The position numbers were made by a program, and so were the translations under genes. Source: Meghimatium bilineatum (lineage: Eukaryota; Mollusca; Gastropoda; Stylommatophora; Philomycidae). From it: 64,000 nucleotides of DNA. The stretch covers positions 19,310,498 to 19,374,497 of the forward strand of contig CM067299.1 of assembly GCA_034231615.1 (NCBI GenBank). Reading direction: 5' to 3'. Below, piece by piece: positions 35,556-50,500 of this stretch (the stretch's first letter is position 1; the number at the start of each line of letters is the position of its first letter). Below the pieces are notes generated by a model. The model was not told the DNA's origin. It made no database searches and saw only the letters and a program-made list of their open reading frames with translations.

Positions 35556-38500
35556 CTGTAAATAAAACAGTAAAGTAAATAAGAAATTGAACCAACTACT
35601 TATCTGTTGCAGTTGTATTATAATCTATCTGTAACATGTACAATATGCTGATTGTGGTGACAAATTGGGTTGAAAAGGCATAGAAGATTGACTGTATTAT
35701 ACTTGGGTTACCCCCATATATACTTCGTCCCTCTGAATGAAACAGCATGCAGCTAACTCGTAGCTTCAGGCACCAATCCACAGGAATCTCCAGGAGGAAA
35801 AAAAACACTTTTTAAACAGAACGTTGTGAGCAGGATTGGAACCTGTGGCTTCTTGAACACAAAGTGAATGGCTTGACAACTCCACCAGAGATCCTGGTTG
35901 GCTGAGTTGTTACATTGAACTAATTATTTTCTATAGATCTGAAACAAAATGTGAACACAAAAGCTTAAAGTGAACTGAAGGCTACTGAGGTGGTTTTTTA
36001 AAAAGAATTATGAAAATACCATGGACAGCTAAGAAAACTGATGTAGAGGCACTCAGAGATGCTGGAGTAAAGAGACAAATTATAGCCAAAATTAGAAACA
36101 GTCAATGTTCATAGATGTGATAAGAAGAACACATTTTGAACATTTAGTAAGCACTCAATCAAGGGAAGCAGAGAGAGGAAGAAAAAGAGAAGTGGCTGGA
36201 TGGGTTGTTATCACGACATGGGAGAATGTCATCAATTGAACTTATTAACAACACAAGAGACAAAGTATTATGGAGAAAAATGATTGAATACGCTGCTCAG
36301 CATGCACTTTATCCATTACATTTTTATTACTTAATTGATTTCTTAATCAGCATGCTTGTTTCAAGTTTTAATGTTATATCCATTTCCATGATCTTTGGTT
36401 AGTCTGTACTAAATTGGATTACACTTAGAACTTGTTCAAAGTAGTGTTGTTATCAAAGTAAGTATTTTCACTTTACATTACAAGTGTTTATTTTTTTAAT
36501 CTAAAAATGCCAGCAATATATCACAGCATTTGAAGAATGTGCATGCATTTTAAGCATCACCAACAAAATCTTTTAAACTTACATATATACAGTACAAGAT
36601 ATTTCAAATAATGACAAGTGGATGCCAGAAAAATAGAAATTACAGGCTACAAAAACTAATCCTCACCTTGCTATCACATATAACTGGTACATCTGTTTTG
36701 CTTTTCTCTTTGGGTCCATCATTGTACATTTTGTGCACCCATTCTTTGTTAACATGAACTTTTACTTCTGCATTCAGTTTAAGATCATTCTTGATAGTTT
36801 CATCAACTTTCACAACTCCAGCCAAACTGGAGATTATTTTCATTACTGGTTTTCCTTTCCTTTTCGGGGTATTCAATTTGGACGGAGGCTCTGCTGCAAC
36901 ATTACGTTCTGTCTTGCGTTTATACACATCTGGTACCTTATGTGGCTGAACACGGAAATACAAGATTTCATTCAATTACATGAAATAACAAGGAAACAAT
37001 TATGAAGCAAACAGACAATGATATAATATATATGAGATTACCATACCATACTTTAGAGCTGAAAAACAATAATTATAGATTAGCAATTATAGCTTTCCAC
37101 ATCTCAAAAATCATGCATAATATCTTTAAAACACTGACATGAACTCCCAAAAATCTTTATAAATATTTAAAAAAATGACATAAACTCCCAAAAATCTTTC
37201 TAAATATTTAAAAAAATGGCATGAACTACCAAAAATATTTCTAAATATTTAAAATAATGACATGAACTCCTAAAAATCTTTCTAAATATTTAAAAAAATG
37301 ACTGAACTACCAAAAATCTTTCTAAATATTTAAAAAACTGACATGAACTCCCAAAAATCAAAAATCTTTCTAAATATTTAAAAAAAACTGTCATGAACTC
37401 CTAAAAATCATGTAGAATATAAAAACTGACAGAAACTCCCAAAAATCTTGCAGAATATCTTTAAAAAGCTGACATGAACTCCCAAAAATATTGCTAAATA
37501 TCTTTAGAAAATTGACACTTGAACTCTGGATTGTGTTAAGACATCTTTATTAGTTTTAGTTGCCCATGAGTGTTTCCTATTATTTATTTGGAAAGAAAAA
37601 CACATATCTGTGACCTATAATGAAATTAAATTTTTATCTAAATTGTTATCAGTGATTAGTTTCATATAACATGACTCATTCAGTTAAACACTGAAGTCAG
37701 TGATTGGCTACATAAAACATGGACTCGTTCAGTTAAACACTGAAGAGCTTGGAACAATACAATAGCCCCTTTCCTTTGTTTTCTGCCAGTTTGTACACAC
37801 TACAAAGAAGAATGGATAGAAACTCATCTTTTCTGACAAAGAATGTGAATTATTTAGCAGTCATAATTATTCAGCCAAGACAACTATGTGTCGCTGGCCT
37901 TGAAAGAGCAGAAAAGAATAGTATTATTGTAACTTGTCATGCATGTCACAAGAGGCAACTAAAGAGGTTTTGGGGGGTTTGACTGTTCTATCACATGGGA
38001 TCAAGTGAGTTAGTATACAAGCAAAGTCAGATATGTCAGGACAAAAGGTACAAGTATTACAGTCATACTGTAAACCATGAGACAGTCTGTTCTCTGAAAA
38101 ACATTCTGTTAATCAGCAGAAGTTGTGAGAAGTAATGCAGAAGTCAACACAGCCTTCCTTCATTAGTCAAACAAGTCGGTTGATGGTGTATCCTTCACAG
38201 ATGTCATGCACGGTCTTGTCCAGTGTTTTCTGACCCTGATGTGCCAGTTTTACACATCTCAGGCCATAATTACATGTGTATCAATGTTATACTGACCTGT
38301 CTGTCTCAAAATAAATGATAACACTTAAGGTTCTTAATACAATGCTACTTACACCAAAACTAAGTGATAATAAATAAGCACAAATAATTTAAAATAATAG
38401 GAAACAGAAAAGAACTAAAGAACAAAGACATTTTTAAAATGTTGTGACTAATAGGGTCTTTGTAAAAAAATGAATACAAAGTTAACAAAAACATTGAATT

Positions 38501-41500
38501 CAAAATAAAAATAACAGACAAAGTAGAACGCTCTCACTGGGCACCCATCATATAAGTTCATGTAGACGAAAAAACAAAATTTGATGACATAACGCAATAA
38601 AAATATCACCCCGCCCTCCTTGCCTAAAGGTGCCTGTTAAATCAGTGTGCGGGATATTGAGATATGCTACACAAGTTAGAAAATGGTCAGGATAAATTAT
38701 CAAACAATCAGAGGGGATACCGACAGAAGAAGAGAAGAGGAGACACCAAAAGCAAACTAGATGAACTGAATAACATCAAATGTCATCACAGACATATATG
38801 AACATACAAATTATGCAGAGATCTGGTGATCTTCTGTTTCTGAACTTGATTTCTATCATCTTGTGTATTAGGCCTCAACACCTTAACATACAGAATTTTA
38901 CATCTTGTTATAATGGGTTTGTGTTGCTGTGACACTCTCCTGTTTGTCTGATATCCTCTGGCACTTGGGTCATTATATCCATCTTCCATCCATCTTCTTC
39001 TTGGTCTGCCTCTTGTTCATCTCCCTGACATCATCCCCTCCATTATGGTCTTCTCTAGGCTCTCAAGGCATTTGATATGGCCATAATATTGTAGTTTTCT
39101 GGAAAGAACCATGCTGTTTAGTCAGTTTTCTGTAACATTAATTTCTCTCAGGATGACTATATTGATCTTTTTGGTTAATGGTATTCTGAGGATTTTTCTG
39201 TATCATTTTGTTTCAAATGATATTTTATCTTTCACTTTGTTGGTGATTGTCCAGGATTCACATCCATGTATTGACATTGGAAATATGCAAGCTCTTAGGA
39301 ATGCTAGTTATTTTGTTTTTCAACAGCTCAGCCATGTATTTTTCATTTGTATCAGCTTCTTGGACGTGATAGCCAACCTTCTTCTGACTATTTCAAAACA
39401 ATCACCATTACTGTTCATGAAAGATAGCATACAGATGAAATGACCGAACCGTTTGAAACAAGATCTGGAGTAAGACAAGGCTGTGTGCTCTCACCTTTAC
39501 TTTTCAACATATACATGGAGAGAAAATAAATAATCTCACATCAACAAAAAGAAAAACATTGCAAATAAACCTGACGAGGAACTTAATAATGAAATCAACG
39601 AACTACTATTTGCCAACAATCACAAGTCTAATATATGAAGACGAGGAACATTTGCAAAACCACATTAATGCATCGATATTAACATGTAAGAAGTACAACA
39701 TGAAAATTAACGTACAAAAAACAGAATTTATGAAAATTAGCAAATCTGCAACACCAATGGATATAAAAATAGGTAATACCAAAGTGAAACAAGCACTTAA
39801 GAAACAAGAATTTAAATATCTAGGCAGTATTTTTTCCGAAAATGGAAGACTGAGAAATAGAAGCAAGGTGTCAGAAAACAACAGTGACTTACCAACTTTC
39901 ACCATTATTTCTCCACCCAAAGATCAAACAGGGAAGTCAAAAGACAGATAATATCTACAATTTTTATACCAACACTCTGCTACTAATGTCAAACATGGTC
40001 TTTAACAGTCTTGCAGCAGAGGAAAATCATTACCTGTGAAATGAAGTGTCTAAGAATAGGTGCATTGGTCACAAAACTAGATAAAATAAGAAATTAATAA
40101 ATTGGGAGAAGAGTTGGTTTAATATCATGTTTGAACATATTGAAAGACAGCAAGTAAAATGGTTCAATCACCTTATGAGATTGAACCAAAACCACATACC
40201 AATAAGAGCATATAGAAAAATATTATCCAGACATAAAGCCACAGTTATATCAAGAACATGGTGGATAGAAAATGTCAAGATAGCCATGAACAAACATGGA
40301 ATTAATGGAACCACTGTGACACATCTGGCCTTGGAACAACATGTGAAGCTCCCACCCGTATGCTTGATGGCAAGTGTGGATACTATCAAAATTATTCACC
40401 TGATGATAGACAATAGTTCACATATTTGTTTTTGAAAATAGGAGACCTCTGCCCTAATATCTGGTATGCTATGTTGCATCTATGTTAGATTTCTTTGGTG
40501 TTTTTCCCATTTGATGATATGATGCTTCCAAGATAAGTGAATTCTTTCACCTGTTTAAGTTATTTCGTCATTGATGAGAAAAGTGGTGTTTATTTCTGTT
40601 TTTGTGATTGTTGATTTGTGAAATCCTCTGTATTTTCTGAGGTGGGTAAAATGCGTAAATTGATTTTTTAATAATAATTCAATATGAGCTACTGTTTTGT
40701 GATGTCAAAATACTGAAAAATTAGTATCTCTGGGAAGCTATATTTTGTGTAAGTCCCTGAATTCACGATCCTGAGTTCAAAGGGTTAAACTATGACCACT
40801 TGACAAAGAAACCAGTATACTACAGCAGCTCACTTAATACAATATGTAAGTCTAAGTAATTTCTCAACTTACCAAATAAGTTCTCTTGATAGAAAGTTTG
40901 GTAGCTGATCGATCAAAACAAAAACTGCTTGTGTTGATTGGATACCTGGGTAAATGATTTAGAGGAAGAAGACAATTATAGTGTAATTTTTTCCTTGCGC
41001 TCACTTTCTCACAACTCTTTGAATATTATCAATTCAACCAGCATGTCTTCGAGTAATATTCTTGTTACCTTATGAATGCTAGAAACATCTTCTTTCTCCG
41101 AGTTCATTTTCTTCTGCAAATTAGCAGAATGTAATTCAGAAAATGGAATGCTTTATGCTATGGTTTATATGGCTGTAATACAAGCATTTTTTGACCTGAA
41201 ACATCTGACTTCAACATGGCTTTACCCATAAGTGTTCAGCTGTCCAACCAGAGGTTCATCAGAAACCATCTTATGTGTAGTCTTCGGCTCATGCTCTGTA
41301 ACAATGGTGGCATTCCTCTACCTTCCCAAAAGATGAGCTCTGGTACCTCTTAAATTATCTTCAAATTTGTCATTGTTCAAGCTAATATTGCCTTCTTCTT
41401 TTTCATTTGTCTTGTAAAAATGTATTTGTTATATTGTATGGCATTTTACAGCTACTGTGTAGTATTTGTATTTTTCAAGATCAACACAACTATTTTCAGT

Positions 41501-44500
41501 ACTGAAGTATTTTTGGCACCAGGTGTGTCTTCCATCTTTAATCCCTATCCAATTAGCCAGACTGCAGTTTGTTATCAGGTGGTGCCTTCCCTCTTCAATT
41601 AATCAGACTGCAATAATGCAGTTTGTTATCAATGCCAATAACGCATGCAGTTGCATCTGTGAGTCTCACCAATGGCCAACTAGACAGACCACCCATGCAA
41701 TAGAAAACCTTAGTAGATGATGACATGTTGCTATATTGAGGGTCTCTAATGGAAGCTTTGTAGCATGTCATCTATACAATTATAGACCCCCTCTGAGTAG
41801 AAGGCTCCTTCAATAGGCATTACATTAAGTCGAAGGCTGAAGTCTCCTGGGTATGAAAGAAAGACCAGAAAAACTACCCCACTGCACAAGGGAAGTAAGA
41901 GCTAATTGCTCGCAATTCCTACGGTTCTCAAACAAACATAAATGCCAGAAACTGGAGGTACAGTCATGTTTTGGTCAGTTCTGGTTACTAAATCTGATTT
42001 CTATCATCTTGTATTTTACACCTCTGTGCCCTGTCATACTGGATTTTTGGACTCTAGTAGAAGAAAAGGATATTGGTATAAAAGAAGAATACTGAGAGTA
42101 ATTAGAAAAGTGTGAGAAATGAAACATCAGTAATCAAGTGACCACAACAACAGTATACAGAGCTAAATAAAACAACAGCAAATAAGCAGTAAGGTCACTC
42201 ACAACTTCTTCTTCTTCTTCTTTTGTTCACTTGAAACATGTCTATATCTGTAATTCTGTCTCCTTAATAAAACTCACTGTCTTACAACTAACTTCAGTGA
42301 TTTATAGAAAATGATGGATACAACGGATAAGAGACCAGAGAACAAATAAGTAAATAGTTAGCCACATGGATAACAGAATCAGTGAACACCACATTACAAA
42401 AGATAAACAAATAAAGCACATCCCAAGTTTGGTTCTTGATAACTTGATGGTGTGAGACACAACAGGAATAGCGAAGATGTGTGCCATACTGAAAAATAAT
42501 CTATATAATAGCTTCACATTGTACATTTCCAGGTGGTCATGTCCAATTCTCAAGGAATCTAAAGTATCCCTCTTCCATGGCATATGGATGATAGTCAGCA
42601 TCACATTCACTATCTTTACTTTCCCAGGTCTGGTACCCATTTCCCAACTTGCATAGTTTGGACATGTATACCAAGATGATACCTGGTAAAAATGATGCTA
42701 CAAGGAACAAGCAAAAATGGAAGAAGCAGAGGAAGTAAAAGAAAGTTATGAGCATATATCATCAAGACTTGAAATGTTGAGATTTTCTATCACTTACACA
42801 CATCTCTGAAGACAGAAATAGTTGGAGGACTCTGTGTGTTGATGCATCCAACGTGGTACCCCTCTGTATGTTGATGTATCTAATTTGGTACCCTTACAAC
42901 CCTAATGCACGAGGCTATCAGTTTTCATTCTCATGTAAAATATAAATTGTCAGAAACTCTCCAAAAAAAACTACTATAGGAACACATTAAATGATTGCAT
43001 TTTTCTGAGTTCAACTGCAGCGCAGTCTTATGACTTAGGATTGACCATCATAAAAAAAGTAACACAATTATTGTGTGCTTGGTACACCCAATAATGCTCT
43101 TCAATAAAGTACCGAATGACCATCAATAAATGTTATATACAAACCATATTTTTGAAATTTTATGAAAGAGATGTGCAGTCTTATCCACTCTGTATTCACA
43201 GATGTAAACATCTTGCTCTTTGACTCCCTTTGGCCGACCTTTGACATAAGTACCTGGATCCATGACTACACACTTGCCAGCTACAAACTTCATGGAGATT
43301 ATCTCAAAGTTTGGCGTCCGGAACAGCTGAAGTGAACAACAGAAGCAAATCAATTGGATACTTATTTTAAATCAATTAAAAAGAAATCAAGACGGACTAC
43401 TAAAGCAAATTTGTATTGGAACACAACATAAAAGAGGATTAAATTTAAATGTTCAGTGTGCAATATATTTCAATTCAGGAGTTTTTTGCAGGTTCAAAAT
43501 TGACCATAGTGTCTTGTTTACATGTGTAATTTTTTAAGATCTCTGAAGATTATCATGTGAGCTATAGAATTACGTGTTTTGAGAGATACTTTCAGCAGTC
43601 AGAAAGTAGCTAGTGTACTCTGTTGAGAGGGACAGGGTACACATGAGAAAATCAGATGGTAATGAAGTTAATCCTCTGCATATTTTGAGTCACTTTAAAT
43701 CGAAACTGAAAAATCTTCACACCCACTAACAATTTTTAAGTTCAACATTCATAGTTGTGGTTTATATCTTGTATTTTCATTTGGCATATTATTTGAACCA
43801 ACTCATACAGAAAACGATGCAAGAGTCAATACACTAACTTTCTCGAGTCAAGGAAAATTATAACACAAGACAGCCACTATAAAACTGAGACTAGGCCTGA
43901 AGATAATGAATCGGATCATGTAACATTATAAAACTGAGATTAGACCTGAAGAAAATGGATCGGATCATGTAACATTATAAAACTGAGACTAGACCTGAAG
44001 ATAATGGATTGGATCATGTAACACTATAAAACTGAGACTAGACCTGAAGATAATGGATCGGATCATGTAACACTATAAAACTGAGACTAGACCTGAAGAT
44101 AATGGATTGAATCATGTAACATTATAAAACTGAGACTAGACCTGAAGATAATGGATTGGATCAAGTAACACTATAAAACTGAGACTAGACCTGAAGAAAA
44201 TGTATGCTGAAACCTCCCTATACTTCTGTGAAGAATAAGAATAAGCAAAATATATTGTTCAAATTAGGATGCAACAACAAATAAATTTAGGAAATTTCTT
44301 CCCGATAGCCAACTATTTTCCCCTTGGTAATGACAACACAAAACTGGTGTTTATATTTTCTTGAGTAGCAATACACTAACTTTCTTGGGTAGAAATATAC
44401 AAACTTTCTTGAGTAGCAATAAACTAACTTTCTTGGGTAGAAATATACAAACTTTCTTGAGTAGCAATACACAAACTTTCTTGGGTAGCAATACACAAAC

Positions 44501-47500
44501 TTTCTTGAGTAGCAATAAACTAACTTTCTTTGGTAGAAACACACTAACTTTCTTGGATAACAATACACAAACTTTCTTGGGTAGCAATACATTAACTTTC
44601 TTGGGTAGCAATAAACTAACTTTCTTGGGTAGCAATAAACTAACTTTCTTGGGTAGCAATAAACTAACTTTCTTGGGTAGCAATACACTAACTTTCTTGG
44701 GTAGCAATACACTAACTTTCTTGGGTAGCAATACACTAACTTTCTTGGGTAGCAATACACTAACTTTCTTGGGTAGCAATACACAAACTTTCTTGGATGA
44801 CAATACACAAACTTTCTTGGGTAGCAATACACAAACTTTCTTGGGTAGCAATACACTAACTTTCAGAAACAACAAAGAGGTATTGTAGTACTTACTTCGT
44901 TGTGATAGAACTTTCGTGTTGGTTCATGAAATGTTTCTTGCGGCCGTAAATAAGGAGTTCCACTAGCAAACTTTTCACCCCTGAAATAATAAACCAAAGA
45001 TTTAAAGGAACTTACCATTATCATAGTTGTGTTATACAGTTTCAATTGCTATCTGAAATTGTTCATAATTCTGTCTCATATTTTCTCAGAATGTTTCTTT
45101 AATTTTCCTTTGCATTAAGTGTAACATTCCTTTTCTATACAAAATAAATCTTCAATGCCACAAGGTGTATACTCTGCTAACTTTCTAATGTTACTCTTTG
45201 CAATCTATATCATTTTTTAAGTCTTCCTATAGATGATCCTACCCTGTTTAGTATTTGTTGTCTGGTAATCTTTATGTCATTAAACTCAGTATTCATTCAC
45301 TTAAAGTTTCCTGAAAATCTTATAGAAAGGTCATAAGAATATCATGGACAGAAAGATGAACCAACACACAGACATCTAAAAAAGATGTGAACATAGAAGG
45401 AGACTGGTTCCTCATAACTACCCACACAAACAAAATCAAGCTAACACATTTCAGACATATAAAGAGACACAAGGGTTTAGAAAGATCAATCATGGAGGGA
45501 AAAGTTTCAAGAAAGAGAACAAGAAGAAGAACAAGATTACAATAGACACATGACATCAAAGAACTGAAAATGACACTGGAAGAAGTTCAGCAATGCACAG
45601 AACCAAAATGCTTACACTGTGGCAGTGAGGACAATGTTCTGTAAAGAACACATTACATTGAGAGAGAAGTTTCTTGTTCTCTGCTTTCATCATACTATTG
45701 TACTTGCTCCTACTGTAAATATATTTATCTATGTAGTTGTTCCATCTTTTGAGTTATGTTGTCTCATAATGCTTTCTTAAAGTTTGCTTGAAAGACAGTT
45801 AATCTGTGTTTCTATTTTGCTTAACCCGTAAAAACGATATATTGTAGCAGTGAGAACCTCCCCCCCTTTCCCCCTCCCCATTCTTGAAGATATGCCATCT
45901 AAATTTGCTTAATTTGGATCATAAATGATAAGCAATAACTTATTTAGCTGTTTATCATTTAGAAATCTGGCTCATGAAAGGAAACCATCATGATACTGTG
46001 TGATTACATGCATGTGACAGATTTATTTTAAATTAAAATTTGAACAAGGAAGGTTCAGTTTTTCTGAAATTAGCAAAATGACTTCATCTTCCACTAGTAA
46101 GAGAACTCAAAGATTTAGCAAACATTGGTCTTTATTATTCTTTGAGGTGTATAATTGGAGATAGTATTTCAAGTGATGTGTTGGAAAACAAGTGTTTTCA
46201 ATATTGACATTGGAGGTTACCGACTTGTTGAAAATTGGAAAAGAAATAGGCGTAGAACTAATATTATTTGTTGGTGAAAAATAAAAGATACAAAATTATA
46301 AAACTGTTCCCACAGCTATTGTTTCTGAAGAATCAGATAGGCCTAGTGACAGCAATGATGCTCTTGCACTACATTATACAGAAAATAGAGTTAGACCTAA
46401 TGATAATAATAATATTGATTGGAAGAGTTAACCTTTGGAAATACAATACTTAGGAATATTACATAAAGTTTCGCAATATTTTGTTCAGTTCTGAAATTTG
46501 ACATGAAACACAAAAAATGGCATAAAACAATGGGCAATTGATATAGTCTAATTTGATTTTGGTCACAATTCTTATATTTGTATATTTTATATGGATTCCA
46601 CATTCAATTATCTTTCTTGTGATACCTTATATGACTTGCAATAGCTAATACTTTGTCTTCAGGAAGCTTGCACCTAAATCATGTTGTGGTAAAAACATTT
46701 AGCATAAAATTAATTACATCCAAACCCCAAGAATAATTCCATCCTCAAAGATTTAATGCATGAGTGTGCCACATTGGTTTCTAATATCCCATGAATTGAT
46801 ATTTTTTTCAGATTTGAGTCTTAGAGCATTTTTGTTGTATATTTTTCATCTTTGCAGAATTTACTAATTTGTGTCTTCCTTCAGTTTCTATTCCTAATTA
46901 ACGACTCACTTTCAAAAATTATTTTGCAAGGAACAGTCAAGGGTGGAAGAAGAGGCAGACAAAGAAAATCTTAGTTGATTCTTCTTCTTCTCGTTCACAG
47001 TTTGTCATATCTACACAGCAAGTTCGGTTTTTCTTAATAAATGCTACTGTATTTGAAAGCTCCTCAGTGTTCCCATACAGCTTTCTGTGGATATCTGTCT
47101 CTGTGGGCCAGTCTTCTTCCCTTAACCTTACGGACCCCATAAGCATCTGGAGACGTTGACAATATTACATTACCAGTGGCCTGTCGGCATCTCCAGCCAC
47201 CTCCGTTCCTCACTACGGAATCACACGAAGTTAAGCTCACATGAAGTAGAATTCCTTCCACATGAAGCTAGCAATACATCACAGTCTAAAGGTAAAATTC
47301 CTTTACACATTATGATTGTAAGAAGGAGAATGCCGGTCGATGTATTCACTTACAGTCTAGAGCGAATTATGTTAATTTTCAACGCCATATTTTATTGTCA
47401 AATGGTAAATGACCTTCATGGAAAGTAATATCTACATGTTTTAGTTGTTATATTATAAATGTTTGTTTATTAATTTAATAACACAAAACACAATATTTAT

Positions 47501-50500
47501 CAGGGGCAGCATGGAAAATAATTACGTTGTATGTTGGCCAAGGTCTAGTGTTGAACTGACGGACATTGTATGTGATTTCTTCATGTTTTATTAGTTTGTT
47601 CAGTCTATATTATATTAGTTTGGCTATGAAAGAACATATATACAACAGGAATAGGTATTTAGGAGGATTTTATCAGTGTTGCCACACATTGTTCAAGCAT
47701 TAGGTGTGTTAAGAAAGAATTTTTGCTATTTTTTTCAATTGTAGTTTGAGATTTTTTAAACTTCACAACTTACAACTGTCATATCACACATGAAAGAAAA
47801 AGGCATGATTATATTTTATATACATAATTTACTCCTTTATTTACATGTGCAAAATATATTTTGATATCTTTACACACAAAAATTGTGTTTACCAAACACT
47901 CCCCAAAAAATAATGCACATTATCGAAAAAGAATCCGGGCCCTGGGGAATAATAGTCTAATTTTAATCTGGGGTCCTAAAAGTTAACTGGTCGTGTATTA
48001 TAGTCTTGCAGGATATGTTCTGCGGCTGTGCTGCCTGCCCACATGGACACAGGGGTGATTGAACTAGTCTTAGTCTAGTTAAGTGGCTGCTTAATCTGTT
48101 GTCTTGGATTGATAACATAAAGGAATGGCGGTGGGCATGATTTTTTTACTCTCCTATGAATGGCTGAGGATAGAGGTGTTTGGAAGGTATGGATCTTTAT
48201 TATTATATTTTTTGTGCTGATGCCTACAGTGTAGTACACCTACAATCCTGACAGGTTAAAATCTTGTTATTAAATTTGTTTGTGCTGATGTACCCAGTGT
48301 GGTACACCTACAATCCTGACAGGTTAAAATCTTGTTATTAAATTTTTTTGTGCTGATGTATCCAGTGTGGTAAACATACAATTCTGACAGGTTAAGGATA
48401 TTATTTTTATATTTTTTGACCTGATGTATCCAGTGTGGCACACCTACATTCCTGACAGGTTATGAATCTTATTATTATATTTCAAATTTATATTTCTCTA
48501 CTATTATTTTCTTAGACCCTTAATAACTTGTATTTCATCTCTCCCCCCCCCCCCCCCAACTTGTCTGGTATGCACTGATGATAACCTGCAGTCTTAACTA
48601 ATTATCCACCCTCCACCTTAATTTTTTTTTGTTTTTCGAGCAAGATTATTACAACACATTATTCCTCTATGTGCTAACTTTCAAAAATTGTCCCACTGCC
48701 TATGCCCTTGTTGTCTTCACCAGACAAGTAAATCTGACAAATAGGTTTATATAAAAAGACAATAGCAGTATACCCTAAGCTAACAGCAAGAACATTTCTA
48801 TCGTAAACTTACTTTGAGTTTTTCCAAAGTTGATGCAGCCTAAAGACATCCAGTCTTTCTGGATTCAATGAGATCTCATTATGCGAGGAATGCAGTGGGG
48901 TACCATTGCAGGTTCGCTTGCAGTCTCTTGTGACATAGACACAGTCACCAACTGCATATTGCACATTATCTTGAACAAAAGTCTGGTAGTGAATACAGTC
49001 TGGCTGAGCATCTGCTGGTTGAGGCACTAACAAAATCTCCTGGGAATTGAGATGAATGTTCATGATGTGAAGGATAAATTCCAGCAAAATGGTAGCACAT
49101 ATAAAATATCTGCAAAATTTTCCCAGTCACTAAAATGTATGCACTAATTTTCTCTTAATTTGCATGAGCCTTACATAAACACCAGCTTTCTGCATTAGTT
49201 CTCAACTCATGCATATTAGTGGGGTGTAGTCTGGAAAATGGAATGCACAGTCATGGTTTACAGATTAGCTGTGATATCTGTTTCCTACAGCCTGACACAT
49301 CCAACTTCACTATGGCTTCTGGGTCATTTTGACCCTTATGGTGCATGGGACAGTCAAATCAACCCCAAACCATCAAGGTAAACAGTATTGCTATTCTTTA
49401 CTCCCCTTTTGGGCATGGCAACACACAGCACATCACAATCTACAACCTTCAATTTCATATTCCTTTCTGTTTCTAAACTAATATTGAATACAATGCCATC
49501 AGCAGGTATATTATAATATCTTCTGGATTTCCCTCTCTTCACGTAGACCATCTAACTTCATCTAAACTGGGTTCATAATAAACTATCTGTATATATTTTC
49601 TTACCTCTATTAACAAATAGAACTTGTCTTGAACATTCTAATAAATGAAATTATGAAGGATGTCGATTCACAACAAAGTGACATTTAATGATGAAAAAAT
49701 AATGCATTCACTTTAATTTAAGTAGCATTTTACTACTAGCAATAATGACAACCTGGAAATCAGTCTTCAGCCGTGTTTCTCTAAATAAAATAACAATAAT
49801 ATATGTAATTATTTGTTTAAAATCATAACTCAAAATCAAACAATAAATGGCTAGACGTAAACTAGTATGTCTGTATGGACAACACATATGTATATACAGT
49901 TGATAAGATATATCAACAATGCAGGTCCATCATGACCCTCTTTGTTCTCTTAAACTAAATCAAGCTGATAAATCAAACATGCAACCCAATTTTTGACTCT
50001 GCAAGGCACACAGGGATGAATAGATAGTGCCTGATTTTTTTCATTTGGCCCTCTCAAACTCCTGCTGGATCTTTCTTACAGCAATCTGCTTTATTTGTGC
50101 CAATGGCCTGATAAATTTGACTTCTACCTGATAACTAATACATTCAGTTTTTATCCACTGAACGGTAGACATCTGCAACAATATCGCTAGTAGGCCAGTC
50201 GTACAAAATAAATGGTTCATGTACTGTACACTGGACACAAACCTGAAAGATAACCACAGTCAAGCATGCTTAACCTTTTCACTGGTGTAGGTATCACTAT
50301 CACCATAGCCACAGATGTTCACGCAACCCCATTTAAATATGGTAAAATCAAATCAGCATACTAGTTGTTACTCACAGGATCATAATATCTTGGCTCACAG
50401 TGATCACAGAGATAGTGATCCTCTTTTCCACTAGCCTGAACACAGTCACAGTGCTGCCATATCTATTGTGAAATCAATAAAGAAGATTAGAAATTGAAAA

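Noticed and set aside
42537-42755. Minus-strand text ending [20 protein letters not shown] as a candidate ASH1L-like exon
   Set aside because: It does not align with the expected segment, which is fully provided by 40873-40945 with matching phase.
44287-44875. 189- and 174-codon ORFs with repeated YCYPRKLV / LLPKKVSV
   Set aside because: They are frames of a 24 bp minisatellite, open on both strands because the period is divisible by three.
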